Made by a program: the position numbers and the translations under genes | Assembly (NCBI GenBank): GCA_958510875.1 | Contig: OY294070.1 | Coordinates: 21,319,631-21,383,630 of the forward strand | From: Endomychus coccineus | Lineage: Eukaryota; Arthropoda; Insecta; Coleoptera; Endomychidae | DNA length: 64,000 nucleotides | Direction of reading: 5' to 3' | Notes under the pieces: model-generated | Told to the model about the DNA's origin: nothing | Databases searched by the model: none | Seen by the model: the letters and a program-made list of their open reading frames with translations, nothing else | Shown: positions 1 to 11,589 of the stretch, piece after piece | How the letters are laid out: every line of letters starts with the position of its first letter | How positions within the stretch are numbered: position 1 is the first letter of the stretch

Positions 1-99
1 TTTATCTAAGGTGTTGCGAAAAATCATTTATTCCTTGGAGCTAGTATAAACCTATCTGTAGACGCGTGATATGTTTCCTTGGGTGCTGTCTTACAACAA

Positions 100-246
100 C
101 AGAGGTACAAAAATTGGCAATCTCCAGCATTCGCTTTCAAAACCTGTCAAAAGCTCAAACAAATTATAGCACCTCTGATAGGGAATTGTTATCAATTTTT
201 TTTGTCATTAAACATTTTTTTTTTCAAGCAAGATACAACTTGATAT
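100..246 (+). pseudogene. Ty3/gypsy-like RNase H fragment
   Basis: A short open stretch carries the LSKAQTNYST..RELLSI..VIKHF pattern found where the RT connection meets the RNase H domain of Ty3/gypsy-type LTR retrotransposon polyproteins. Only about 45 residues match. There is no RT core, integrase or long terminal repeat next to it, and the frame runs into T-rich sequence and then a stop. It is therefore a decayed scrap, probably cut by the window edge or by older rearrangement. Family recognition is by motif; the element's lineage cannot be told. Confidence 0.6.
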
Positions 247-248
247 AG

Positions 249-990
249 GTATATATTATATATCAGTGCTCGGAAGTAAATGTATAAAAAACACTTATTC
301 ACATTCCGAAATATTATATGACCATCGCCCATATTCAATTTTGTAAGATATATTTAGTTCGCACTAAAAATAAATCAACCGAATCTCATAAAAAACTTCT
401 ACAGATTCCAATATCGCCATTTACCGACAACAACAAGAAGTCGTGTGTAAATTCCCAATAACAATGGTTCATTTTAGGTAACATATATCATGTATCCTAT
501 TACATTATCTTCGATGCACACTTCATTGGTTATTACGAGCGATCGATAGTTTTTAGTGAAAGCATCGCAACGTCTGGTAGGCAGGACAAACATCTATATT
601 CGGATCGATGATATACGTTCTATTGTTGTTTCTGACCAAGTGAATAGGATTTTCTACAAACTCTATAGAAGTGTGTGACGATAAACTTTTTTATTTGATT
701 TGGCCTCCACCTCTGTATGTTGAGAACGAGACTACACTTCGAACTTTCATGTATTAATGTGACATTAGCATTTTGGCAACATCGTCAGACTATTCTAAAT
801 ACTGTTAGAACATTGACACAAGGATCTGTTTGAAACCCACCAATTACCTGGCAAAATAGCAATAAGCGACTCACCTTATTTTCATTTTCCACACTATACG
901 TAGGAATAACACCAAGAATACTATTCTCATACTAAGTATAGTGAGGTGAGTAAAAACCACTTGTATTTAATTGAACAATCTCAGAAAAAT
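249..990. other. No gene recognised
   Basis: AT-rich sequence between the gypsy scrap and the mariner remnant. The last ~60 bases may include a decayed mariner end, but I could not match it cleanly to the far side of that element. No other feature is supported. Confidence 0.5.
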
Positions 991-997
991 TGTAAAC

Positions 998-1975
998 ATG
1001 GAAAAAAGTGAATTTCGCGTCTTGATTAAACACTATTTCTTATGCAAATCAAAGTTTCGATTGTTAAACATTATGGGGACTCCTCGCCATCGATTGGAAC
1101 GATTCCCAAGTGCTTTACTGATATTCGTTGTGGTAGTATAAACACAAAGGACGCCGAACGTTCCGGTAGTCCAATTGAGGTCACAACGCCAGAAATAGTG
1201 GATAAAATCCATGGTATAATAAGGAAAATAGCCTGTTTGGACTGCTTTCTTTGCAATTATTGTTCCTGAGCTTCCTTTTGCTTCCCCCGGGTCGGGATAA
1301 ATTATTATTATCCAGACAGAGTTAAATATTTATTTATGTTCAAGCTATAAATGAACTTATTATTGGGAAGTTCCGTGTTTATCTAAATTGACTTTATGCA
1401 ACAGCATTTAAGTAGTCAAGAAGTAACTGAGTATCAATTGCAATTGAAGCCTGCAATTTTAATACTATTCAGTCTGCCCTATTGACCCCTGGCTACTTAC
1501 TTCACTCAGACTACCCTGGGACAAGGCTATTCATAGATATCACAGTGATACACTTTGTGGTAATGACAATAGCAGGAGCCCCTAGCGAGGAGTAAGTTTT
1601 GACAAAAAAATCTGGCGCCCGAGAAACCAGCAAAAAAGTCAATTGGATTCAGATCTGATAGACTTGAAGGAGTATTGAAGCCGAAGAAAGTTATTATCGC
1701 CAAAAGTAGCAAGGTACGTCACAAAATATTATTCAGAGCTGTTGGATTGATTCGACGCCGATTTGAAGCGGGAGCTGCCGCATTTGGCAAAGAAAAAAGT
1801 GCTCGGCGGAACAAGATTTGGCTTCAACAATAAGGTCATCAATAAAACAAAAGCCTATTCTGTACGATTCCCGAAATCGTATTATTTGGAAGGGATCGAA
1901 AAATTAGAAAAAAGTTGGACGAAGTTTATCGGGCTACATGGAGATTACGTTGAGAAATGAAATAGGTTTTGACCA
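998..1975 (+). pseudogene. mariner transposase remnant
   Basis: Two blocks look like a mariner-family transposase. The ATG at 998 opens with MEKSEFRVLIKH, a typical N-terminus, then shifts frame near 1042 to VKHYGDSSPS and, further on, ERSGSPIEVTTPEIVDKIH, which match the N-terminal helix-turn-helix DNA-binding region. The second block, about 1740-1960, carries FGFNNKVI, YYLEGIEKLEKSW and GLHGDYVEK, the usual C-terminal end. The central part with the catalytic aspartates is missing and unrelated DNA (about 1265-1740) lies there. With a frameshift, stops and no catalytic core the gene is dead. The terminal inverted repeats could not be defined with confidence. The family moves by cut-and-paste at TA sites. 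Confidence 0.75.
1265..1740. repeat. Unidentified insert inside mariner remnant
   Basis: This stretch separates the two mariner blocks and shows no transposase similarity. Around 1535-1580 it weakly resembles sequence near 41270-41320 (shared CACTTT-rich core), so it may be an interspersed repeat. A TGGCGCCC string near 1612 looks like an LTR-element primer-binding site, but no paired long terminal repeats were found. Origin unresolved. Confidence 0.25.
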
Positions 1976-2232
1976 AATAAATCATTTCTTGTTTAATTTT
2001 TCAGGGACTTTTCACTTTGCTCTCGTACTGTGACAATTTTAAATAGCGAGCTGCTTGTTTTCAATTCTTAGATCTTGGATACACTATAGGGATGGACAAA
2101 ACAAGAATTCTGTCTTGGTCGATATTTCTTGTCTTGTCTTGAAAAATGTTCCAAAGAAATTAATAGAAAAAAAAAGGTATTTGATTATTACGAGATCGAA
2201 TACGATATAAAAAGCTACGTAATGTAGATTAC

Positions 2233-2451
2233 GTGAAATTATTTAATGTAAGACGCAAAATTTCTCAACCCTTCATTTTACGAATGAAGAATGGTGGTAC
2301 AAGTGGCTTCAAAAGACATTTATTCCACAAATATAACAATGTATATTACAAGCAATTCCCTCAGAAGTTACAATTACGTTCGGAGGTTTCAGATTCTCCA
2401 ACTTGCAGTAATACGAATACCAGCAACATGAATAATATGCAACTTTGGTAA
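2233..2451 (+). pseudogene. Possible BED-finger/hAT-like scrap
   Basis: A 72-residue open stretch contains NGGTSGFKRHLFHKYNN, which resembles the second half of a BED-type zinc finger (GT/S-S..L..HL...H) as found at the N-terminus of hAT transposases and related proteins. The paired cysteines expected upstream are not clear, and no hAT catalytic or dimerisation domain follows. It may be chance; confidence is low. Confidence 0.25.
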
Positions 2452-2684
2452 GTGGTCTGTCTATAAGGTAGATACTGGAATTACGCATAAGTCCAACCTT
2501 ATGAGCGGTTTTCGATCCAAACGAGTTTGGGACAAAAATTGATTTTTACATTTATTACACTTATACTCTTCGCGACGAAATTTCTTATCTGTGTTATTCA
2601 ATCCTTTTTCTGAACCTGTAACGATTTTGTATACTTGTATAAACTTATAATATTATATATTCTTTTCAAGCATTTTTCCGATAG

Positions 2685-2895
2685 ACCCAAAATTGGGCCC
2701 TGGGGAGGCCCAAACACATTTATATCAATATCTCGGCTTCTACTTAACCTAGAAAGTGTTTCTTTGGCTGAAAAACGAGTCGTAAAATACTCTAATAGAG
2801 CCTAGAATTTGATCAGCCTGAAAATTTCCTAACTAAAAAAATTTTCAAATTTTCCGAGGTCCGAAATTTTCAAAGTTTACATTTTTTTTTAAATT
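2685..2895 (-). repeat. Interspersed repeat, family of the 12-kb foldback
   Basis: Sequence beginning ATTGGGCCC and passing through a CTCGGCTTCTACTT-like block to TTTTCCGAGGTCC resembles the right arm of the foldback at 11590-12345 and, on the opposite strand, 9360-9620. The copies are diverged. It holds no open frame of note and is an old interspersed, probably non-autonomous, repeat. Confidence 0.45.
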
Positions 2896-3322
2896 CCCCA
2901 GAATCAGTATTGATGGATTTCTTAGATCATATCTATTGCGTTTACTCAAGCTTTTTCTAACATCGTTGGAAAAAGTCCTAGAGCAAACATTCTCACTCCA
3001 TAGTACTTTTCATATATTTTAAGCAACATTGGAAAAATCCGTCCCTCTGTCTGGATGTCCGTCACGAAATTTGTCCCCACGATAACTCAAAAACCAAAGA
3101 TTCTATCATATTCAAATTTGAACAAAAAAAAGTTTGCAGAAGAGTAAGAAATTAAAAAAAAATAATAACTCCGAAAGTATACATTGAATCGACTAAAACC
3201 TTTAATTCAAAGCTGCTCTTACCCAAATTTCAACAAAATCGTTCAGAACATATACAATAACAAAAACAATTATTGAAGTTAACTTAGAAATAACATCTGC
3301 ACATCAACAAGTTCATAACAGA

Positions 3323-3395
3323 AGGCGCTGTGGTCTAGGAATAAAATACCTGCCTGCCGCTCAGTAGACTCGAGTTCGATACCCAGAAGCGGAAA
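3323..3395 (+). repeat. tRNA-derived SINE-like head
   Basis: TGGTCTAGGAATAAAATACC looks like a tRNA A box and GAGTTCGATACCC like a B box, spaced as in RNA polymerase III internal promoters. The stem pairing expected for a working tRNA (acceptor and T stems) is poor, and an A/T-rich stretch follows. This fits a tRNA-derived SINE head or decayed tRNA pseudogene rather than a functional tRNA gene. Confidence 0.4.
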
Positions 3396-3599
3396 ATCTT
3401 TTTTTTGTACATTTTCTTAAAAACATTATTGATTTGAATATTATTTAGTCGTGTAAAGATAATGGAGATAAATCATTTATTCATTTCATTATCTTCACAC
3501 AGATGCAAAAGGTATCTTCTAGAATGCTGAACAATTATACATAAGTAAGTAGTCAAATGATTTGCGAAAAGTGGCATGGCAACACATTTCTAGTTTATT

Positions 3600-3890
3600 T
3601 TTCCAGGGTGCCGACAATGAGAGATCCAATAACTATGCGCTTCGAGTGCAGAGAGGTGGAAGAAACTGCCTCTCACATCCTGTTGGAATGCCCAGCATTA
3701 GCATCCCTCAGGCCCCGACACTTGGGAGAATTAAAACTGCTCCCAGAAGAACTTATGGAAACCAGACAATATTCTGGGTTTCTGGCGGGCCACAAACCTG
3801 CTAGAATAGAATAGGCTTCTGACTACGGGGCGCACAATGGGCCCATCTAAGTGGCCTAAATGCATCAGGGGGCTTAGCCTCCTCCCCTCT
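3600..3890 (+). pseudogene. RNase H-type non-LTR element, C-terminus and 3' UTR
   Basis: The open frame ends with the block HILLECPALASLRPRHLGEL and closes with ..KPARIE and a stop near 3812. Better copies in this window (54391-54591 and 20484-20753, both minus strand) show that this follows a C-x2-C...H-x4-C finger, the cysteine-histidine motif after the RNase H domain of I/R1/LOA-type non-LTR retrotransposon ORF2 proteins. Here the first cysteine pair is lost. The 3' UTR (TAGGCTTCTGACTACGGGG onward) is shared with the 54-kb copy and ends in a trinucleotide tail. This is a severely 5'-truncated copy. Confidence 0.75.
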
Positions 3891-3891
3891 T

Positions 3892-3912
3892 ATGATGATG
3901 ATGATGATGATG
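3892..3912 (+). repeat. (ATG)7 retrotransposon 3' tail
   Basis: Seven perfect ATG units directly follow the 3' UTR of the truncated RNase H-type non-LTR element. The minus-strand copy at 54.3 kb has (CAT)n in the matching place, so this is the element's own tail, not a random microsatellite. Confidence 0.7.
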
Positions 3913-4788
3913 CGCTTCAAGTAGTGGAGTCGGCTTGAGTTGGTCGTGTGATAAATTCTACATCAAGACCTATCTCTCTAGTAGGATATGGTGCAATCAT
4001 AAACATTAATGTTAATCGCAAATTGGAAATAATATGAAGCAAGCTGTCAAAACGTGAAACAAATTAGGCCTACGCCCCCAGACTCCCTTTTGAAATAATA
4101 ATACAGGTTAAACATGTTCCATGACATATTTTGGAATCACCAGCCGCCACTGTTCCCTCATCTTGGTCTAGCGCGATTTGTGTATGTTGCCGCCGAAATT
4201 TCCCAATTTCATGGAGTCGTCTTTACCAAGTTTAATTAGAAACTGTGAACCAGGGTATCGTTAATATCTAAAATTGTGAGAAGTTCGGAGTATAATGCTG
4301 ATGAAAACCTCGATGTAATATTTCAAAGTTTGCACTCCGACTAGACAAATATCCCAAATCTACGAAATAATAATTTCAGATGAAATCCGCACCAGACTAC
4401 ATAGGGTTGAGAGGGAATATCGCTTTGGCTTTGATAGGGTGGATAACGTAATTTGAAACAGTCCTTGGATATGTGATTGCGGAAATATATCAAGTAACAA
4501 CCGAAGATATAACTTTTCCAGTTACTTTTACTGATTTATTTTCAGACGCTGCTCTATAGCAAAGTTTTATAATAATAAGTATAATAAAATTTCAGGATTC
4601 TTTCACAACATCGGTGGCTCGTCACTATTATATAATTTTGATCGAATTCAAAATATTTTCTCAAAATTAACTTCGTTCTGAAGTTATCAATCTTATCTCT
4701 AGTGATAAACGACAAACATGAAAACATTATTCTGGAGGACCAGTTTTGTTTCAGTCTACGGACCAAGTCCAGAATTCCTTGTTAATCA
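3913..4788. other. No gene recognised
   Basis: AT-rich sequence with no coding stretch I recognise on either strand. Short open frames here have no protein-like features. Confidence 0.5.
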
Positions 4789-4789
4789 G

Positions 4790-4811
4790 TTATTTATTTA
4801 TTTATTTATTA
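4790..4811 (-). repeat. (TTTA)n retrotransposon 3' tail
   Basis: About five TTTA/TATT units abut the 3' UTR of the minus-strand Jockey/CR1-like element and probably mark its 3' end, giving orientation and one boundary. Confidence 0.6.
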
Positions 4812-6290
4812 ATGGGACGATCCCTTTTACAGTATTACAAATTCAGTAAGATATAATGCATCGTAAAAAGAATACAAAGAATATAAGAGTTTACATTGCA
4901 AATATACACAAACATATACATACATTCGAAATAACATAATTTATCTATGTTGAGCCAGCTAAAGCCCTTTGAAAAGTAACCAAAGAAATATTCCAAGAAT
5001 TGAGATTTGAATAATGATTTGCGGTAGTTAAAATACGGCAAAATGGAGAATGCATTAGGTAGTTCGTTCTGCTATATGGTATGTGAAATATATTAATATT
5101 AGACGAGCGGGTATTCCTTTGGGAAATGCGGAAATCAATTTGTGATAGTAAATCAGGACAGTCAACTAACCCATTAATGAGTTTGAAAAAAAATTTCAGA
5201 TCATTGTTGATTTCTTCGTAATGTTAATTTTTCAATATTTAGAATAGATTCAACCAAGTCGTAATTGAAATTACAGTCACGAAATCTAACATTTATTTTA
5301 TGGGCGGCAAATCTTAAGAACTTATGTTGAACCCTTTCAATCCTCATGCGATGAACATTATAAGAAGGAGATCATATAGAAGAACAATACTCAAGGTGTG
5401 GACGCACCAAGATATCTTATAGAAACAATGTTATGAAAATCACTAGAAACTCTTTTTATAAAACCTAAGGACTTAAGTGCTTTATTAACTATATAATCAC
5501 AATTTGCATTAAAAGTAAGCTTTCTGTCCATAATAACACCAAGATCCCTTATTTTTGTTTTACTAGCTAAGATATTGTTATTGATATGATAATCGAAATC
5601 CACAAAATTATTGGTTCCATAAAACCTCATCACAAAGCATTTATCAACATTGCGCTCTATACCATTTTTGTTGCACCATATAAAAAGTTCTGTTAGCTCT
5701 TTTGGAACTGTTAGAGCATCTGAAATAGATTCAATGACATAGAAAAGTTTCAAATCATCGACAGAAAGCAAAAAACGACATACCTTGATAACATACTTCA
5801 TATCGTTGATGAAATGAAGAAACAGCAATGGACCTGAATGTGATCCCTGAGGCACCCCCGATGGAACATTAATTTCTTCAGAAAAAAAGTTTTCAGCTTT
5901 ACTATTCGTTTTTTGTTGGTAATGTAGCTTTTCAACCACTCCAATAATGCACCTTGTATACCTACTGAGTACAGTTTTGAGGTCAATAGCTCATGATTTA
6001 TGCGGTCAAAAGCTTTACAAAAATTGGTGTTTATACAGTCTACTTGACCCTTTTCATGTATAGCCTCCAAGACAAATTGTGTAAATAGTGATTAATTAGT
6101 TTCAGCAGATTTTTCCTTCGTAAATCCATGCTGTTCATTAATTATTTATGTTCATGGACTAGAGAAAAATGTTCCGTTACTATGCTCTCGAATAGCTTTG
6201 GTATACATGATAAAATAGAAATTGGTCTATAATTCTTGATGTCAGTTTTGTAACCGCTTTTATAGGTTGGGGTTTATAAAACTAAATTTC
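4790..6290 (-). pseudogene. Jockey/CR1-like non-LTR retrotransposon RT remnant
   Basis: Reading the minus strand from about 6270 downward, DIKNYRPISILS (RT motif 1), then FCKAFDRINHELL (motif with the first catalytic Asp region), then SGVPQGS..GPLLF, then SVDDLKLF at the place of the catalytic FADD box, then LGVIMDRKLTFN follow in the order of a Jockey/CR1-type RT. Several frameshifts and stops separate the pieces (around 6070, 5940 and 5391). The endonuclease and ORF1 are absent, as in 5'-truncated insertions. The 3' UTR runs to a (TTTA)n tail at 4790-4811. The F/Y-A-D-D to S-V-D-D change keeps both aspartates, but the frame is dead. Confidence 0.8.
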
Positions 6291-6339
6291 CAATAGTCAG
6301 GAAAAATGACTATTTGAGATTTATTATACAAAAAATATG

Positions 6340-9060
6340 ATGATTGAATAATTGAAATGACTTTTATAGCTGCAAATTGAATGGAGCTACAAATGGTCTG
6401 ATGCGATTTACCGTCTGGGCACCTGTATTGGTAACCAACATACGAAAATCAGGAAAAACCTTTGTGTTAGAACCAAAGCAAATGAACATAACTTGCTAGG
6501 GAATTTAATGTTCAAAATGCACAAATGCGTACTTAATATAACATCTTGACACTCATTCGTTTTCTTCAACCTTTCTAGTCTTTAAATGATATATTTATAA
6601 CATCCTATCAGGGTAGTGAGAAACAAACCTTAATTTTTGACTACACTCTGAATTGACTTAAAAATAAAACATAGTTCATTGTCATAACTGAAAAATTGGT
6701 TGGAACAAAGAAAAGTATTTTCCACCGTCTTCCTCGATGAACTATAGGCTTTCCATATGGTGTGGCGTGGGGGCACGATTACAAATTGGACAAGCTTTTA
6801 CCCAAACAGTTCTCACAATTATTCGAATTGTGTAACCGAATAATTGAAATAACTATTCTAGTTGTTACAAATTAAATGAAGCTACAAACGGCCTGACGTG
6901 GTTTACAGTCTGGGCACCTGTATCCTGTATTGCTAACCAACATACGAAAATCAGGGAAAACCTTTGTTTTAGGATGAAAAGAAGTGACTATAACTTGCTA
7001 GGACATTCAATGTTCAAAATGAACAAATCCATACTTAATAGAAAATATTGACACTCATTCGTTCCTTCAACCTTTCTAGTCTTTGTTAAATGATAGATTT
7101 ATAACTTTCTATCAGGGTAGTGAGAAACAAACCCTAATCTTTGACTATACTCTAAATTGACTCAAAAATAAGACATAGCCCATAGACACAACTGAAAAAT
7201 TGGTTGGAACAAAGAAATATTTATTCCACCGTCTTTTCGGACGCACATGTTCCCATATGGTGTGACCTGGGGACACGATTACAAATTGAACAAGCTTTTA
7301 CCCAAACTAACAATGAGTTATAATCAGAATTCCTTGTTAATCTCTTATGATCGAATAATTGAAATAAATATTCTAGTTATAAAATGAATGGAGCTACAAA
7401 CGGCCTGATGCGGTTTACAGTCTGGGCACCTGTATTGGTAACCAGCATACGAAAATCAGGAAAAACCTTCGTTTTAGGATCAAAGCAAGTGACCATAACT
7501 TGCTAGGACATTTAAGGTTGAAAATGAAGAAATGCGTACTTAATATAACATCTTGACACTCATTCGTTTCCTTCAACCTTTCTAGTCTTTGTTGAATAAT
7601 AGTTTTATAACTTCCCATCCCTAATCTTTGACTATACTCTGAATCGACTTAAAAATAAGACATAACTGAAAAATTGGTTGGAACAAAGAAAACTTCATCA
7701 ATCCGACCAAGTATCTTTAAATTGTAATTTTCATGATCATAACACGCGCAATAAATTACACATTCGTCCAAACCGCTTTAGGTTGAGTAGATCACAAACG
7801 GGCCCTAATTTTTTGGTCATTTAAAATGTTTAACAAAAGTCCTAACCATGTTCGAAATCTAGAGTTAAGTAAATTTAAGATCACCATCAAAAAATTTCTC
7901 ACAACAAATGCATTTTATTCTATATATGAGCTCTTAGATTTGAAAACTATTGAAATGTAACCAATATCAAACGGTACTTTCCATCAAATAACTATGATTT
8001 ATTTTAAATTTACATCTTCGCTGAATTTTAACACTTGCCTTTTTGTGTCTTGTAATCCATGTATTTACATTAATTTTAAACTGTTGTATTTGACGAGTGT
8101 AAACTAAATTTGTAGTATTAACACAATAAACTTTATCTATGTATATATCTATCTATTCCTCTGTCTTTCTCGACGTAGCACATGCTTTCCATATGGTGTG
8201 ACATGGGGACACGATTATAAATTGAACAAGCTTTTCTCCCAAGCAGTTCTCACAATTATCCATGTTTCATTTTTCATATCAGCAGTTGTTCGTGGACTCC
8301 GCCTGTGGGACCTGACACTAAGTTGTTATCGGGATTCCTTGTTGATTTCTTATGATTGAATGATTGAAATAACTATTCTAGTTGCAAATTGAATGAAGCC
8401 ACAAACGACCTGATGCGGTTTACAGTCTGGGCACCTGTATTGGTAACCTACATACGGAAATCAAGAAAAACCTTTGCTTTAGTCTGACCATAACTTGCTA
8501 GGACATCTAATCTTCAAAATGAACAAATGCGTACTCAATATTGCATCTTGATACTCATTCCTTTACTTCAACCTTTCTAGAGTCTTCGTTAAATGATAGA
8601 TTCATAACTTCCTATCAGGGTAGTAAGGAACAAACTATAATCTCTGCTGAGCTTTTACCCAAACAGTTCTCACAATTATTCGAATTTTATATTTCAGGAA
8701 AGCAGTTGTTCGCGAACTCAGCTTGCGTGAACTGACACCATGTTATAATCAGAATTCCTTGTTAATCTATGATGATTGAATAATTGGAATAACTATTTTT
8801 GTTACAAATTCAATGTAGCTACAAGCCACCTGATGCGGTTTACAGTCTGGGCACCTGTATTATTAACAATATACGAGAATCAGGAAAAACCTTTGTTTTA
8901 GGCCCAAAGAAAGAGACCATAACTTGCTAGGATATTTGATGTTCAAAATGAACAAATGCGATGCAATATTTCTAGTCATTGTTAAATGATAGATTTATAA
9001 CTTCCTATCAGGGTAGTATGAAATAAACCCTTATCTTTGCCTATACTCTCAATTGACTTG
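6340..9060. repeat. Tandem array of ~0.42-0.5-kb units
   Basis: A block containing CAGTCTGGGCACCTGTATT followed by CATACGAAAATCAGG recurs near 6405, 6900, 7413, 8419 and 8838. Each copy is followed by matching sequence (TTTCTAGTC, CTATCAGGGTAGT, TTGGTTGGAACAAAG, CCATATGGTGTG, TTACCCAAACAGTTCTCAC). Spacings are about 494, 513, 1006 (because of an insertion) and 419. Units are diverged and some are internally deleted. A lone inverted copy lies at 13680-13765. No coding capacity is seen; it behaves like a degenerate satellite or repeated non-autonomous element. Confidence 0.75.
7692..8158 (+). mobile_element. 3' end of a non-LTR retrotransposon inserted in the array
   Basis: Compared with the other array units, about 470 bp of foreign sequence lies between GAACAAAG and CTTTCTCGACG. 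Its frame 7826-7960 reads MFNKSPNHVRNLELSKFK, ending KFLTTNAFYSIYELL.. before a stop, which is the usual last segment of Jockey/CR1-type ORF2 proteins. After the stop comes a 3' UTR with an AATAAA-like signal and a short TATC-rich tail. Only the 3' end was copied, the typical outcome of incomplete target-primed reverse transcription. It inserted after the array had formed. Confidence 0.65.
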
Positions 9061-9099
9061 ACCATTCTTAGAAACGAATTACTTTCAAGCTTTTTATAA

Positions 9100-9720
9100 T
9101 AATCTGTGATATTATGCCAAAGGAATGGCCATATAATAACCCAAGATTGTCAGGTGCCAGGTTCTATAGTGGTTGTGGTAAGATGCAAATTATAACATAT
9201 AAAATAAGGCCCATTTTGTTATTTTTTTCGGTTTACAAAATATTTTTTTTAAATAGAAAAAAGATTGAAAAAATATATTTTTTTTTGTGGAAAGTTAGCA
9301 TTTTTATTCGACTTTTCACTTGTTTTGTTTTTGTCGCCAAAATTTGAATTTCGCGAAAAACTTTAAAATTGCGATTGTACGCTGAAAAATGCATATTTTG
9401 ACTCAAAACGAAATGCATTTTGACAAATATTACCTAAAATGAACATCAAATCACATTTTGCTATGAATTTCGGAAAATTGGAGAAAACTGTTGAAACTCT
9501 CCAATACGCGTATTTTGAGCTATTGTAGATCAATTTTGCTTCAGTAGAAGTCTAGATATTCATGTCAACGTGTTTGGGCCTGTAGTTTATCTCGATTTTG
9601 GGCCCATCGTAAAAATCCAAAAATCAATGGGAAGTAGGCGACAAAAAGAAATCCAGTGAAAAGTAGAATAAAAATTCCAACTTTCCACGCAAACAAAATA
9701 TGTTTACAATTTTTTTTCTA
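9100..9720. repeat. Copy of the 12-kb foldback family
   Basis: From about 9360 the sequence GCGATTGTACGCTGAAAAAT through AATACGCGTATTTTGAGCTA to CTAGATATTCAT and TTGGGCCC matches the left arm of the foldback at 11590-12345, with deletions. The rest is T-rich. No gene is supported. Confidence 0.55.
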
Positions 9721-10620
9721 TTTTGGAAAAAATATTTTGTAAGCCAAAAATAATCACAAAATGGGCCTTATCTCGGGCACATAATCTTCAAATGTCTTCT
9801 ACCTTGGCTCATTCAACGCTTATTCAAATTATTTATGACATGTTGTATATTTCGATCAGAGGCTTTATTTCAAAATTGAATAAAAGAAAAACCCGGAAAA
9901 TTTCCAGTTTTCTTTCGACAAAATGGCTATAGCTTTTCTGATGAAATAAAAGTGTTTTTTATTCATTAATCTGTAAAAAAGAGGATTTCATCACATTTCG
10001 GTCATATCAAATTTGACCGGAGCTTTGAAGAAGCGGACAATAAAGTCACGAAACGTAAGCAAAGACGTAGAATATGTTTTTTTGTCCAATGCCCAACAAT
10101 CTTGTGAAGAAATACATTTCTGGATGCAATTAAAATAATTAACATCGTAGGGCTCATCGGTTTACTGACATAAAACTTACACATGTACCAACGGTTCATA
10201 ACATTCAGAACTGCCTAATCTTAACTTCTCTAATCATTAATTATGATAACTCTATCCTAAACTATAAATACTTCTCCTTTCTTATTCCTATACATTCATG
10301 TTGATACGTCATTCCATAACATTCATTTATATCGATGTTGACATGAATGATGTATCAACAATAAGCTAACCTTGCTTACGGTGCAATATTACACATATGG
10401 TTCACTTTGTATGTCATATCAACATGATTATATAACTTGTTGATATAACATGTAAGCAATTAAACAAATATAGTGGTCTTCAGAATTTACCAAATTAAGG
10501 ATTTATTGGAGATATATGTTATCACCTTTCCATTACAATTTGTCCAAAAGAAATGTGAAGGAACAATGAATGTTCTAACAGCTTACTAAGCTATAAGTAA
10601 TTTTTGAGATGCAATCTATA
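9721..10620. other. No gene recognised
   Basis: AT-rich sequence. Short frames on both strands show no known motif. A stretch around 10290-10450 has loose repeats of ATGTTGATA-like words but no clear element. Confidence 0.45.
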
Positions 10621-10629
10621 TTTAATCAC

Positions 10630-10920
10630 TCATGAAATACCCTTGTTACAGGAGGGAGTTTTTTCGATCTTCAAGTGCATCAACCTATGGGCATCGCAGC
10701 TGAGAGTGTGAAAATAACTGCGGTTATCATTTGGATAACGTATCGAAAAAATTTCATATGGCAAGAGTATTTCGCCATTGATTAAAACGTTGTACAAAGA
10801 GATGTTTTGAGGATGAATCGGGGACATTGAATACAACATTCTCCAATATCCAATATCCAGGTATTCAGTAAAATGGAAAAGTCGATGGGATAATCTCCAA
10901 TTATTGATGTTTATTGCCAT
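10630..10920 (-). other. Unrecognised 96-residue open frame
   Basis: An open frame on the minus strand starts at an ATG and encodes a mixed-composition peptide (MAININNWRLSHRLFHF.. to ..CNKGIS). I see no signal peptide, membrane segment, zinc finger or family motif. It stands alone with no obvious splice partners. It is longer than most random frames here, but could still be chance or a decayed exon. Confidence 0.2.
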
Positions 10921-11589
10921 GGCAAGTTACATAAATACGAATTTGGCGGGCCAGCGTTAAGAGACGGGCTAATTTAGTCTATTGGGTATAGCCTGAGCCG
11001 CGTTGAAAGCCCAAACCCTTCCCTTATACGCTCATAGTCTCGTTTTGTGTGTGCGAATTCTGATTTGAATAATGATCAAGCGTGATGAATGGTCGTTATT
11101 CCATTGGGCTTGCTCCAACAACTGCCCCCACAATGGACCACGCTCCATAATAGATACACTCGTTTTTATTAATGCTCTACTTTTTGATTGTTGTACGTCT
11201 AATATTTCAGTAGCGCAGACTGAAAATGAACCGAGTGACAGCTTCCGTTTTAACAATATCAGAATTTTTATTGCATTCTTTCTACTCTGGTTACGAAATG
11301 TACGAGAGCTGATTCAACATTTCACTTGAAACAAGTCGTGATACGATTTGAATTGGCTGACAATCTCAGTTCGAATTTCTGTGAAAAATTTCATACTTCC
11401 AACGCTGGGAAAGACGAATAAATTCAATAGGTTCGAAGAATGTTCATCAAAACAGATTAACAAACTTATCTCGGGAACTAGTTTATATGAAATATCTGAG
11501 ATATATTGCTCTGGCCTAGAACGCCACTCCAATGTCAATTGATGAATGATGTCATTCGTTTGTTTCTATCAATTAGAGCACAAATATTC

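Noticed and set aside
1605..1640. TGGCGCCC string resembling an LTR-retrotransposon primer-binding site
   Set aside because: No long terminal repeat pair, no downstream gag-like frame, and the match to any tRNA 3' end breaks after about eight bases.
3562..3804. Second plus-frame over the RNase H-type element end
   Set aside because: Alternative frame of the same DNA; only the other frame shows HILLECPALASLR.
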